Part shown: one piece after another, positions 38,651 to 50,131 of the stretch
How the letters are laid out: every line of letters begins with the position of its first letter
Position numbering within the stretch: the first letter of the stretch is position 1
NCBI GenBank assembly: GCA_026413225.1
Contig: CM048553.1
Coordinates: 42,572,001 to 42,636,000, forward strand
Origin: Otis tarda
Taxonomy: Eukaryota > Chordata > Aves > Otidiformes > Otididae
DNA length: 64,000 nucleotides
Direction: 5' to 3'
Program-made: the position numbers and the translations under genes
The notes under the pieces: model-generated
Databases searched by the model: none
What the model was told of the DNA's origin: nothing
The model's input: the letters and a program-made list of their open reading frames with translations, nothing else

Positions 38651-38930
38651 GGAGTACAGTTAAGCCTGGGAAGAAAGGAGGGGTGGAGGGAGGTGTTTTT
38701 AAGATTTGGTTTTATTTCTCATTATCCTACTCTGGTTTGATTATTAATAAAATTAAGTTAATTTTCCCCAAGTCAAGTCTGTTTTGCCCATGATGGTAAC
38801 TGCTGAATGATCTCTCCCTGACCTTATCTCAACTCACAAGCTTTTTGTTATATTTTCTCTCCCCCATCCCCCCACAGAATAGGGAGGTGAGCAGCCTTGT
38901 GGTGCTTATTTGCCAGCTGGGGCTAAGTCA
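38651..38930 (+). mobile_element. Partial LTR (3' part)
   Basis: The segment matches the 3' part of the LTR at 21917-23053: GTTAAGCCTGGGAAGA-type start, AATAAAATTAAG, the core AGTCTGTTTTGCCCATGATG (38777-38796) and a GC-rich end with GGGGCTAAGTCA. A TATAAAAAG word lies just upstream (about 38592), so part of the promoter region may also be present. The left end is not clear and no target duplication was seen. Confidence 0.75.
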
Positions 38931-39592
38931 TTTTAAATAAGACCCTGATAAGACTAGGGATGCATCTCAAGCAGAAAATATGATAAAACAAACTTATGAT
39001 AAGAGAGGAAATGGAAGAAAAGACTACTGGCTGCTCTGCTTGCAGATGACTCAAACATGAACCTCTTGTTCATTTAGAAGGCATCAATGCCGCTTTATAG
39101 CGTTTCTTAACCAGATGTCTACCCTATTTCTGATTCTAATTATTTTCCTTCTTTCAATTATGCTAGAAGAGTATTACAGACATTCAGCCTCCCACTTGTT
39201 AGCCAATTCTTGATGTGGCTGTTCATTTAGTCAGATGCCTAGCATACCTCATGCTGCCTCCAGTAATTCTTAAGCCACAGCTGGCCTGACATTCCTTGAA
39301 GTAGTGAATCTACTACTGCACAAAATAGGAAAGGAAGAAAAGAGGGGAGCAGACCCTTAAAATCTAGTATTAACATTTCTTTAATGAGACATGGCCACTT
39401 ATCGCTCTGGTGCTTACTCTAATAACGTTTCCACAGAGTCCAAGAACTCCATTATGTTACAGTGGCATGTGCTCTCTCTTATTCTACCATTGAAGTTATT
39501 GTAACAATAAAACTCATCATTCTGTGTGGAAACTCAGCTGTGGCAATATCCCAAGAAACAGTATAAAAGAGATGGAAGAAATCAAGGAAATC

Positions 39593-40530
39593 ATAGAATA
39601 GTTTGTGTTGGAGGGGACCTTTAAAGGTCATCTAGTCCAACCCCTCTGCAAGAAGCAGGGACATCTCCACCTAGACCAGGTTGCTCAGAGCCCCGTCCAA
39701 CCTGGCCTTCAATGTTTCCAGGGATGGGGCATCCACCACCTCTCTGGGCAACCTATGCAGTGCCTCACCACCCTCATTGTAAACAATTTTTTCCTTATAT
39801 CCAGTCTGAATCTTCTGCTTTAAAACCATTACCCCTCGTCCTATCACAACAGGCCCTATTGAAGAGTTTCTCCCAGTTTTTCCTGTAGGCCCCCTTTAGG
39901 TACTGGAAGGCTGCTATAAGGTCTCCCTGGAGCCTTCTCTTCTCCAGGCTGGGGACTTCTCTCAGCCTGTCCTCATAGTAGAGGTACTCCAGCCCTCTGA
40001 TCATCTTTGTGGCCCTCCTCTGGACCCTCTCCAACAGGTCCATGTCCTTCTTATGTTGGGGGCTCAAGAGCTGGAGGCAGTACTCCAGGTGGGGTCTCAT
40101 GAGAGCAGAGTAGAGGGGAAGAATCACCTCCCTCGACCTGCTGGCCACAATTCTTTTGATGCAGCCCAGGATGGGGTTGGCTTTCTGGGGTGCAAGCACA
40201 CATTGCTGGATCATTTTGAGCTTCTCATCCATCAGCACTCAAGTCCTTCTCCTCAGGGCTGGTCTCTATCCAGCCCTGTATTTGTGCCTGGGATTGCCAC
40301 GACCCAGGTGCAGGACCTTGCATTTGGCCTGGTTGAACTTCATGAGGTTGGCACGGGCCCACCTCTCCAGCCTGTCAAGGTCCCTCTGGATGGCATCTCT
40401 CCCCTCCAGTGTGTCGACCACACCACACAGCTTGGTGTCATTGGCAAACTTGCTGAGGGACCACTCTATCCCACTCTCCATGTCACTGACAAAGATGTTG
40501 AACAGGGCCGGGCCCAATACCAACCCCTAA
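39593..40530 (-). mobile_element. 5'-truncated CR1 with broken reverse-transcriptase frame
   Basis: The CR1 3' end is at the left (complement of ATTCTATGATT at about 39591-39601). On the minus strand two reading frames carry the C-terminal reverse transcriptase: 40523-40266 ([17 protein letters not shown] and [10 protein letters not shown]) and 40238-39795 (NPILGCIKRIVASRSREVIL, PHLEYCLQLLSPQHKKDM, RVQRRATKMIRGLEYL). A frameshift lies between 40238 and 40266. The catalytic FADD is FAND, so the enzyme would be inactive. It is in the same orientation as NEK10 and much less decayed than the copy at 25-27.8 kb. Confidence 0.93.
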
Positions 40531-43500
40531 GGAACGCAAAGACTGAGGCAGTTTGAACAATCCTTGGCAGAGCTTTGAAATCTGGCTACTATGAAAAAGT
40601 GAGCAACTGAACAAAAGTCACACCAGAAACTAAAGACCAAGACCCAAGTGAAAACAAGAAATAACTTTAACTGACCACCAAAGACATAGTAAACCAGCAA
40701 ACACACTATTAAGGAAACATCAAAGACAGCAAGATGATATATAATGGCACTAGAAATTGAAACAGCACACCATATACTGAGCAGCAAAGTAAAGTAGAAC
40801 AAGAAATAGTAAAGATTTAGAAATAGTAACAATCTGCCAAGATACCAATACAGCTGACACCTAAGATAGAAGAGAATGGAAAAAAAAACCAACAAACCAG
40901 AAAGAATCCACTAAAAGTATTTTAAGTATATATACCAAAAGTATTATATGCTATGACTTTAAGCTACTTCTAAGCCTTTTTGAGTAAAACAACTCTCTTC
41001 CTAGGACAGGAAAAAAACCCATCTGTATGAACTAGTCCATGGCACTTCTGAAGTGGCCTGTTTTCTTTTAGACCTAGATTTTTTTGCATTCTCTCCTGTC
41101 TAATATTAAGTTATGTCTTATGGTGGGGACTTCTATCATTTCCATTGAAACATCTTTCCAGAGATAAATACAAATATCTTCATGCATTCTTACTTTGTTT
41201 CCCATCCTTTCCAGTTTTACTCCCATGTATAATGCTATGTAACACTGGACCTGGTACTAAGTACATTTCAAATGTGAGGTGACAGCTGTTATTCAGCCAA
41301 ACTTGTTACTTAACAAAAATTATAAAAAGTTAAATTATTTGGTCTTCTTTTTATAAGTTAATCTCCATCAACTACTTATAATGTTCTTCCTTGAAGTTCA
41401 TCCAGCTTATCATTTTAGTAATGGTATGTCCACAATGAAACATAACGTTCTATGCAGAGCTGCCCTTGTCATACAGACAGAGACACTATTATCTGCCTGT
41501 CCTCAGCCATACTGTCCCTGTGGATTCCACCACCAACTGCACTGGACTTTTTGCTGATGTGTTATTATAAACCTATGCCTCAACTACAGCCACACTATCA
41601 CAATTACATTCCATTGCTGTTTTTCATTCTCAGAGTGAACGCTTGTATTAATCTACTTTAAGAAGATCCTCTGATAAAAATGCTGTATTAATACACCAAA
41701 TGGGTTATTTAACTTCTGTGTTACCTTTTTAATCAAATCAGCAAATCCTCTTCAGGAGCCAAGTGCAAGATCAGTTTTTCACTAGTGCTCTGTTCTCTCT
41801 CACCTCACAGTACCCTCAGTTTCCTCTTCTCTTGGTTATCTAAACACACCAAACTACCATCACAGGATAGCATCAACTGCAGCTTATTTGGAAGGTAACA
41901 TTTCAGCTGAACTTAGACTTTTCTCACCAAAAATATTAAACTGTGCCTCTACTCGTTATCCATCACCGAATCTTCACAAACACTGAAAGAATCTAAACTC
42001 TCAAATTTGGTTAAAATGGGTGAAATGGTTCAGAGGTTATTTCTGGAGGAAGAAAAAACTGCTGGAAAAACTGGTATTCAGTTTGATCATATAGCATCAT
42101 AAAGCAGGCTTAATACATCATTAAGTATGTATGAAAGTACAACATACTTCCTTATTTTAAATAATCCTTCCTAATACAAAAATGCTTTAAATAAGTGGAA
42201 ATATTATCATGTTACCAGAATAAGCAATGAGAAAAAACAGCTACTGCACACACACAGTATCAATTTATGGAGTGCTCTCACAAGATATGGCTATAAATAG
42301 AAGTAGTGACCACTACTAGAAAATAAATTTGGGTAGCATAACACAGTATGTAGACTGTGTAGTCCATAAACAGAAATTAAGGTCAAGGAATATTTCTCCT
42401 CCACAGCAAAGGAGATGAGGGACCCAAGTAAAACAGTACCTCTAATTACCATAAAAATTAGTTTCCTTGAAACACCACAAAGAGAAAGCACTTCAAATTT
42501 AGCACAGAAAGCCAAATCTTACATAACATTGTTCCGTGTATCAGTTTCCCAACATTTTAGGACAATTACGTTTCAGAAAGATCAAGTTAGTTCATCAACT
42601 AACGTGGAACACTCTCAGCCTCTTCTTAATGATACCTGAGGGGTCTGCTCTTCCTCACAGTTCCCAACAGCTTTTCAGGATCAGACAAATTCTCAAGGAA
42701 TTATATTGGTATTTGCTATTCCATCCCAATCTCAAAATTTACTTTATTTGCCAGAGTTTTTCTAAAATTTCGGCATACGTATACAATTACAAAAGGAATT
42801 ATCACAACCATGACTCGGCTAACTTACCTACATCTCTCGATCTGTTGTTGATAACATCCCCTTCCTAAGTTACAATCCTGTTTGTGAAACAAAGAAATGG
42901 TACACACGAAAGGAAAGATCACTCTCTATAACCATGTACAATTTGCTATGTTTCTTCTGGGATGGCCTTTGAGACAGCAGGATAATAAAGATTCTGTCAC
43001 CACTAACTTGGAGCAGATTGTTTCTGGTGACTTATGAGCTGGAAAAAGACTTCAGAATTCATTATCAATTCCCCAAAGCAGTCTTTTCCTCAATTTTTAA
43101 TGTATTAAGTATAAACACATCCATTTAATACATTTGGTATTCTAAACATAACACATTGTTGGATTTTTTAATTCAAGGACACCACCAATTAAAAGGAATT
43201 TAATTAGTATGACAGTAGAATAAACCTGGTATGAAGCACAATTTAAAACCATCACAATTACAAAGCATAATTATATAAGCCCCTTTCTAAACATAAAACA
43301 GTGTCTACTGCTATTTTATGATGACACAGTTTTGAAAAAAATGCATTAGCAAATTGATTTGGTAAACCCCAAATACAAACATGTTTGGTACATATGGTGA
43401 TACGTTTTTATCTGAGTCACTCTGCACAATGCTGGACAGTCAAATCTAAACAATAATATCAGACACTACTTTTGACATTTATTGTTTTGTTTCTGTACTA

Positions 43501-46500
43501 TATTGTCTGCTCCAAGCAGAGTGGGCTGCATCTCGAACTACCCAGAACTATTACCCTGTCAATTCAGAAGAAAGCAATTACTGCCACTCCAAAATGACAA
43601 TGCTGTTTCACACCTCTTTCTCTTCCTCCTTTCCTTTTTTTTTTTTGAGCAAGAACTAATAATGCTGCACTTGATATATCTGTATTCCTAATATTTATTT
43701 TATAGCCCTTCACATCCACTTAAATCATACCAAAAAAAAAAAAAAACCCACACAAAAAAAAAATCTAGATCAAGCACTGATTAAGTCTATAGGCTCTGAC
43801 TTCTGCTTCATGACTTGCATTAAAATACTCAGTTAGTTCACCTCATTCCTTATGCACAGGTTTCCATATAAAAAAATCCCACTGTCACAAACAGTACTAG
43901 CCAAATACCTTGAAGGTGGCATCCAGTGCTTTCAGCTGTTTGCAAAGTCTTTTTAACACTCTTAAATTATGACGACATTGAAAAGACTTTAATGCCTTAG
44001 CCTGTCATTTTAAATATTACCCAAGCATACATTTTAAGTATAAAGACATTAGTACTGTATCCTTGTTTTCTTCCCTGACTGCAGACAGGCAAGGATCACT
44101 GCTTCCATGATTTTGCCTGTGGAGCAGAACTGGCAAGTAATGTCCCAAAAGACTCTTTACTGACAGACTGCAACATATAAGTAACCCTTTATGCTCATGC
44201 CTACGTCTAAATAACTGCACAAAGAGGTAGAAAAAGAATGGCCAAAGTCCTAGCTCTAATGTGAGCTTCCATGTACAAAGACAGGGTATAAGACTAATAA
44301 TATCCGTAGTATAAGCAAATATTTTTTTTAAAATAGTGTATTTAAATCTACAGAACACTACCCAAATAAAAATCTCCTATAAAATGTGAAAAGACCCATA
44401 GACGTCAGCAATAAAATCTAATAGGAAAAAAAAAAGTTAACGTAGATAGCATAAGAAAATTACAATTCAGTGACACTGAAAGCCACAGGGGCCTGGTTTG
44501 GAATCTGACATTTCTAAAGACTGATCCAACTTGCAGACACTTTACCCGTAACTGTTGTTTAAAACAGCACAATAAATTCTCATCAACAGCAGAGGCCCTA
44601 ATTGAACAAAACAAAGTAATTATTTCAAGAGTATTTGGGGAACCAATTAAGGCAGCCTTGCTATCACCTTACTTTTGCTCACTAAGCAGCAGCGTATGCA
44701 TTAGTCTTCAAGGTGTCAGACTTGAATATTTAACATGTTACAAGGACTCACTCTTGAAGCCATTTTAGGATTTAGCAATTTCTAGGCATTAAGTGTCAGT
44801 CATTATCATACTGGCACTAGGAAATCACAAGTAACAATTTCCAAAGTGGCAACATGAATTATATTCAACTGTCAGATGCCTGAGTTCTTGACTCTCCCTC
44901 TTACATCAGAGGAGCCATCAGTCTCTCCCTCCATAACTTGGAACCTTTAATTACTTATTATAAGCATGCAGGCCAAACATTCTGGCAGGTATATGGCCAT
45001 CACATATGGTCACAAGGGCAGAAAAGAAGATTGCAGAAGACCGACATCAAAAGAGCCTGTAAACTTCTGAGAAAGACACTGGCAGTGCCCCAGCCAGTGC
45101 AGTGGTCTTAGAAGACATTTAGGATGAAACTACTTCCAGTTTTACTTAGGATATAAAGTTCTTTCAGTAGTAGAAAGTCCCTAAAAAAGAAAGCCAACTT
45201 CTGACCTTAGAAAGCTGGACACAGAGTAGAAGCAACAGGGTGACTCTGAAAAAAGGGAACAGCAGCTGTATGTAAAAAGGTGTTGCAAAGAAGCTGGAAC
45301 AAGCCCATGAAGGAATGAGGAATATTTGGATCTGCAAGGCTTCAGCTGAGCATACTGTAAACACATTTCCTTAATAAAGCAGTAGTTAGTGTAGCCAAAG
45401 CTTAACCAATAATTTTGCAAACTAAGAGAGAGATCCAGAACTGTGGAACAGATTCGCAGTTCCTTAATTGATTTCTGATGTTAGACTTTTAATCAATAGA
45501 AATTCTTAGCTTACATGGCAGGCCCAGGACACATTAACTGCTATTAGTTGAATGCTGAACTTGTGCTTTCTACAATTTATATTTTTTACCCAGATTACAT
45601 TTGCTCGCTTTTGCTCACAACGCAGTAACCCCAATTAACAGTTACTTATACATCATGCAACACGAAAATCAATGCTCTGTCCAACCACAATTACTTTTGT
45701 TCAAGACAATCTGATATGCATATAAAACTCTCTATTACATACACTATTTACATATTGAGGGGAACCTTTTGGATAGGAAATGCTCTCTATTCCATGCTCT
45801 TGAAAAAAAAAAACAAAAAAAAAAAACAAGTCAGTATTAATCTAGGAGCTTAGGTAGGTATAATGCAGTTTAATGCAACACGGTTCCCCGCTTTGGCATG
45901 CCAACAAAAGGGATGCCAAAGGAAATTGCAACTCATTCAGCAGCCTGAATAATGTATGTCTAAGGCAAAATTTTAGAATAGTCATTTATGTATTTACTAA
46001 GCTTAAATTGCAAACAATGTGTGTCACTTTTTTCCACCTTTGAAAATTTCAAACTTCAGAAAGTGTTTTTTCACTTCAATTATTAAAACCAAATGCTTAC
46101 TGATCCAGAACAAATACAATTTCAAATATTTTTCAGGAGGTAAGCTGTCCACAGGTACAGTGTAGCTGAACATTGAAGCCACAGCTACATTAGCAGTCAT
46201 TAAAATTACCGTATATTGTTTTTACATATATTTTTATAGCTTGAAAACACATTTCTTTATCTATAAGGATATAGGTAGATCAATAAGTTACTACACAACT
46301 GCAGTTACTCCATTTTTGCATCAGTTTAACCCACAGTAACCGTTTATGTTACAGGCAACAGTAAAATAGGCAGGCAATCAACTACTGCAGAGTAGCTGCG
46401 GGTGAGTGACTTGCACCTCATTCCTTACTCCGTTGTGAGTTGCCTGTCTGCTCTAAAAAAAGGAACCATGAAGATGGAAGTAACAGGACTGAATGTTGTA

Positions 46501-46515
46501 TGCAGGAGCGCTTAC

Positions 46516-46591
46516 CATGAGTACAGAATGGTTCCCACTACTGATGCAAGTTTGCTGTTTTCTTGCTTTTGCTTCGCAAGCCCAAAGTCAG
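46516..46591 (-). CDS. NEK10: NEK10 exon j (DFG motif and activation segment)
   Basis: The exon has 76 nt: two bases completing Thr, 24 codons, and two bases of a Cys codon. It encodes DFGLAKQKQENSKLASVVGT followed by ILYS, that is, the metal-binding DFG and most of the activation loop. It lies 9.6 kb from exon i and 15.4 kb from exon k. The donor is CATG/GTAAGC. The acceptor is ATTGTAG, with a run of 23 T (46603-46625 on the opposite strand as A) starting 11 nt upstream. Loss of this exon would shift the frame. Confidence 0.98.
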
Positions 46592-46602
46592 CTACAATAA
46601 AG

Positions 46603-46625
46603 AAAAAAAAAAAAAAAAAAAAAAA
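46603..46625 (-). promoter_or_regulatory. NEK10: Extreme polypyrimidine tract at the acceptor of exon j
   Basis: On the transcribed strand this is 23 uninterrupted T, followed by CTTTATTGTAG and the exon. Thus the tract that recruits U2AF is itself a length-variable homopolymer 11 nt from the splice site of the DFG exon. Confidence 0.85.
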
Positions 46626-46891
46626 GATTCACATGTCAATAATCACTCTCTTTGCATGACAATCAGTGCTGGTTCACAACGGCTGAAAATCTAGGGGAGG
46701 GTGGAAGGGAGGTTTGGGTCTTTTTTATCTTTTAAATTTTGCAGTACTGGACCATACTATCTTCCTATCCCCACATTAATCAACAACTTAGGTTTGAATC
46801 AGGCCTACCAGCTTTAAAAATATTATAAACACACCTCTGATGCTTTCAATCCAAACAACATGACCAGTTTCAGGTTTCTATTAATATAGTT

Positions 46892-46975
46892 GAAGATGTC
46901 CCTGTTCCTTGCAGGGGAGTTGGACTAGATGACCTTTAACGGTCTCTTCCAACCCAAACCATTCTATGATTCTAT
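46892..46975 (+). mobile_element. CR1 3' tail
   Basis: The 84-bp fragment contains the CR1 words GGACTAGATGACCTTTAACG and CTTCCAACCC and ends ATTCTATGATTCTAT, the characteristic 8-bp tail repeat. It is strongly 5'-truncated and antisense to NEK10. Confidence 0.93.
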
Positions 46976-49900
46976 CTTCCAATCAACTGCATGATAATAG
47001 TAAGTATCTAATAAGCAGTGAACTATTGCCCATATTAATGGAAAAAAATAACATAATGAAGGTAGTAATTGTTTCACTTTCCTTCAAATTACGATAGCTG
47101 GGGAAGGCGGATGTTCTCAGAAATTCAATTTCAAAGGAGTATGGAGGGGTCTAATATCTGAATAGTTCATGTTCAAAGATTGCAATTGGTAAGAAATAAT
47201 GGTGAATCTTAGCCTTACCTTGTGACAAAAGCTGTAGATTTAGATGATCATGCAATTATCTTAATATAAGTGCCTTTTGTCTAATTACCAAGTAGTTTTT
47301 CACAAAATTGTCACACACCGTCCTTAGAGACAATATTTTTAATCTAATTTCCATGCAAACATTTCAAGCTTATTTTTTGCAATTCAATACTGTACCGCTG
47401 CCTCAACGCAACAATGCGGCTAAGATACATTGCACTTTATTACATCCAAGCACAGAGAGCAAGAGAAAAGCATTGTGCTTGTTAAAGTCTGTTAATAAAC
47501 TTTGTATTGTAATGCTACTTCAGAATTGGGAAGATTTGTGTGGTAAATAACAGTATTGTTTAAAATATTTTAAGGCTCCTGTTCTGCTTGGACAGAGCCC
47601 ATAGCATTCCTATTCCAATTGTTTTTACAGTGAGAAAGTTCATAAACATTTTAGTTCAGTATGTTTCTACTCATCAAAAAAAAAAGCTGCAGATCAGAAG
47701 AAACACAGGTATGAAAAATCAGTTTCTGTTGTTCTTGCTCAGCGCAAATCTCAAGGGCCTGAAAAGGAGCAGATCTCTTATTTGGAAAGAGCTTTTGATA
47801 AGAAAGCCAAATCTAGGTACCCAGGCCAGAGATCATTTTTCTCTGAACAAAATGCTCAAAGAAGGACTAGTTCCGCAGAGCTTGGAAAATACAAGTAGAA
47901 AGAATGTTAAATTAACAGGATCACTGAGAAGCCTCCATTTTGTCCTCAAGTTAAGATAGTCCTCAGGTAGTTCGCTCCAGGGAATGTTAATCCCAAAAGG
48001 ACCAGAGGGTTTTGCAATGTTGATACTTCAGAATTATTCACCCCAACTAATTCAAGGAATTCCCTCCTTTGCAATTCTTCACATAATATTCTATGAAGAA
48101 AGAATATTAAGACATTACATTAATCAATAAATTCAGTTCCTGGTGCTTGAAAGATTTAGGAAATGAAGGATTTAGGTGGACATGTCTATTATGGAAGAAG
48201 TAGTCTATTTTAATACAACATTAGTGATTACCTGGAAAAAAAAAAAGCAAAGGAAAAATCAGCCAGATGGAGTAAATATATTCCTTTTAAGCTCAGGTCG
48301 TCATAAATGGAAAGAAAAAAAAAAAACCCCATTTCACAGGCAATAACCTTTTCCAAATGCTGCTAAGCTGTCTTGACACCAGCAAGAAATTCCTAAATAC
48401 AACTGGTGCTGCCTAAGCTAAGGGATGTAAAGCACAGGACAATGAGCTTGACATTAAACGTAAATGCTTTTTCTTAGCTTTTTCAAGCCCATAATACAGA
48501 ATTTAATGAAAAGGAACTGCTTAATGTTGAACTGCATCAAACTAGTGAAATTGCTTCTTTTTATTTATTTAGGCATCTGTCTGCAGCTTATAAATTGGTC
48601 TACAACTTTTAATACTCCAGGATTCTTTATCTGGTGTTGATGCCAAAAGTTGCTACAATAGCTACCAAACAAATGGAACCATGAACTGTGAGAGGCTTGC
48701 CTCCCACACCATTAAATGAAGATATGACCAAATATAAAGATGACTCCTATTAACTGGTATTCACTGTTTCAGCTGTGAACTGAGCCTTGATTAATGAGGA
48801 CCCATTGCAACAACCTATATTTGGCAATTTCCTGAAACAGCTTCACACCATCGCAGTATGTCTTTTAGGAGCTGGAACAGAATTGTGAGAGCACAATATC
48901 TCAATACTTGTTCAGCTTCTTATGAACTTTACCCAAGTGTCAGCTTTTAGCCCAGAGAGACGTCCACAGATCTTTGATCTGATCTAGTGATTCTTAATCT
49001 TATTGGTCACTCTTGAAATTCAAAATCCTACTTATTAAATAAAGTATTCTTCCTGAACCATCTTGATTTACTACAGTTAATTCACACATTGGTACACCAA
49101 GCATTAAGACCTAAGTCTTAAGTACAGGAACAGACCCCTCCTCAGAAGCCAGACCTAACCAATTCACACATATCCATGTGAACACAGATGCATCTGATCA
49201 CAAATTTCACCAGTTTTAGAATGAAATACACAACTTACAGCTTCCAAATATTTTCCTACAGCTTCCATTCTCACTTACACAAAAAAGCAACCTACTAATT
49301 AACCGAAGTGTTGTGAGTACTTTCTGGAAGGAACCGTATTAACACTGACAATATCATGATAAACATCAGTAGAATAAAGGTGGCCAGAGAAAAATGGGGA
49401 AAAAAAGCCCTTAGAAAACCATACTGAGAAGGCTAGTGAAAGCTTTGTAAACCAGTAAATTAGGTGAACCAAAACAAAGGCTGGTAAGAGCACAGGCAGA
49501 GAGGCAGCACAAAACAGAAGGCAGGGGACAGGGCAGGCAAGCTACTCAGCTACTGCCAATATCAGGATACAGACATGGATGGTGCATCAGTCCACCCAAA
49601 GGGGCAATTAAAAACCCATCTTAGGGATTGAGGGCAAGATTCTACGAGAAAGATGAGCCAGTAACCCTCTGCCAGAAAAAAAGACCATTCCTGCCCTTCT
49701 TTTGCACTCTCTCTGTTTTCTCTCTGGAAAACAGCTTATCTGGCACTTGTGCCTTGATATATTTAGCTCAATTTCTTTCTAGGCTAGTTTCATGCAGCTT
49801 TAATCCAGCCCCAGACCTGGCACTGCAGTCCTGAAATCATTGAATTGTCTACCATTTCAGAGGATTCCTGTTGCCCTTTGTAGTCTTGCAATGCAGGAAT

Positions 49901-50096
49901 AAATTTTACATTAGAGAGGTAACTCACTCATCCCCTCAAAATAACAACTCCCTCATTTTGACTGTTAGATTGTCCCACCTTCCTGAAAAGTACAAATCAC
50001 CATTTTCGGACCAAAAATAAAACAAACAATGGTTCTTTCGTAGTGCAGCTGAAGATGTGTGCAGGTGAAAACAACCATTATTTTGCAGCAACAGAC

Positions 50097-50099
<3 letters not shown>

Positions 50100-50130
<31 letters not shown>
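50100..50130. repeat. Poly-T tract of 31 nt
   Basis: This is the longest homopolymer in the window on the plus strand. It is intronic and probably polymorphic. No retroelement body was recognised on either side. Confidence 0.92.

Positions 50131-50131
<1 letters not shown>

Larger units (their letters stand above)
31092..46515 (-). other. NEK10: NEK10 intron between exons j and k (15.4 kb)
   Basis: This is the largest complete intron in the window and it splits the activation segment from the CPE motif. It holds an old CR1 tail (about 35.85-36.0 kb), an LTR fragment (about 38.65-38.93 kb) and a CR1 piece with reverse-transcriptase sequence (39593-40530). The parts 31092-35850, 36000-38650 and 40550-46510 contain simple repeats (33131-33148 poly-A, AT repeats near 35591-35622 and 36488-36500) and nothing else I can name. 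Confidence 0.87.

Noticed and set aside
40053..40556. Plus-strand frames of 167 and 124 codons
   Set aside because: They are antisense shadows of the CR1 reverse-transcriptase remnant on the minus strand.
41030..41290. Possible additional CR1 3' fragment
   Set aside because: Some words resemble the CR1 3' region, but the order and spacing do not hold well enough to call it.
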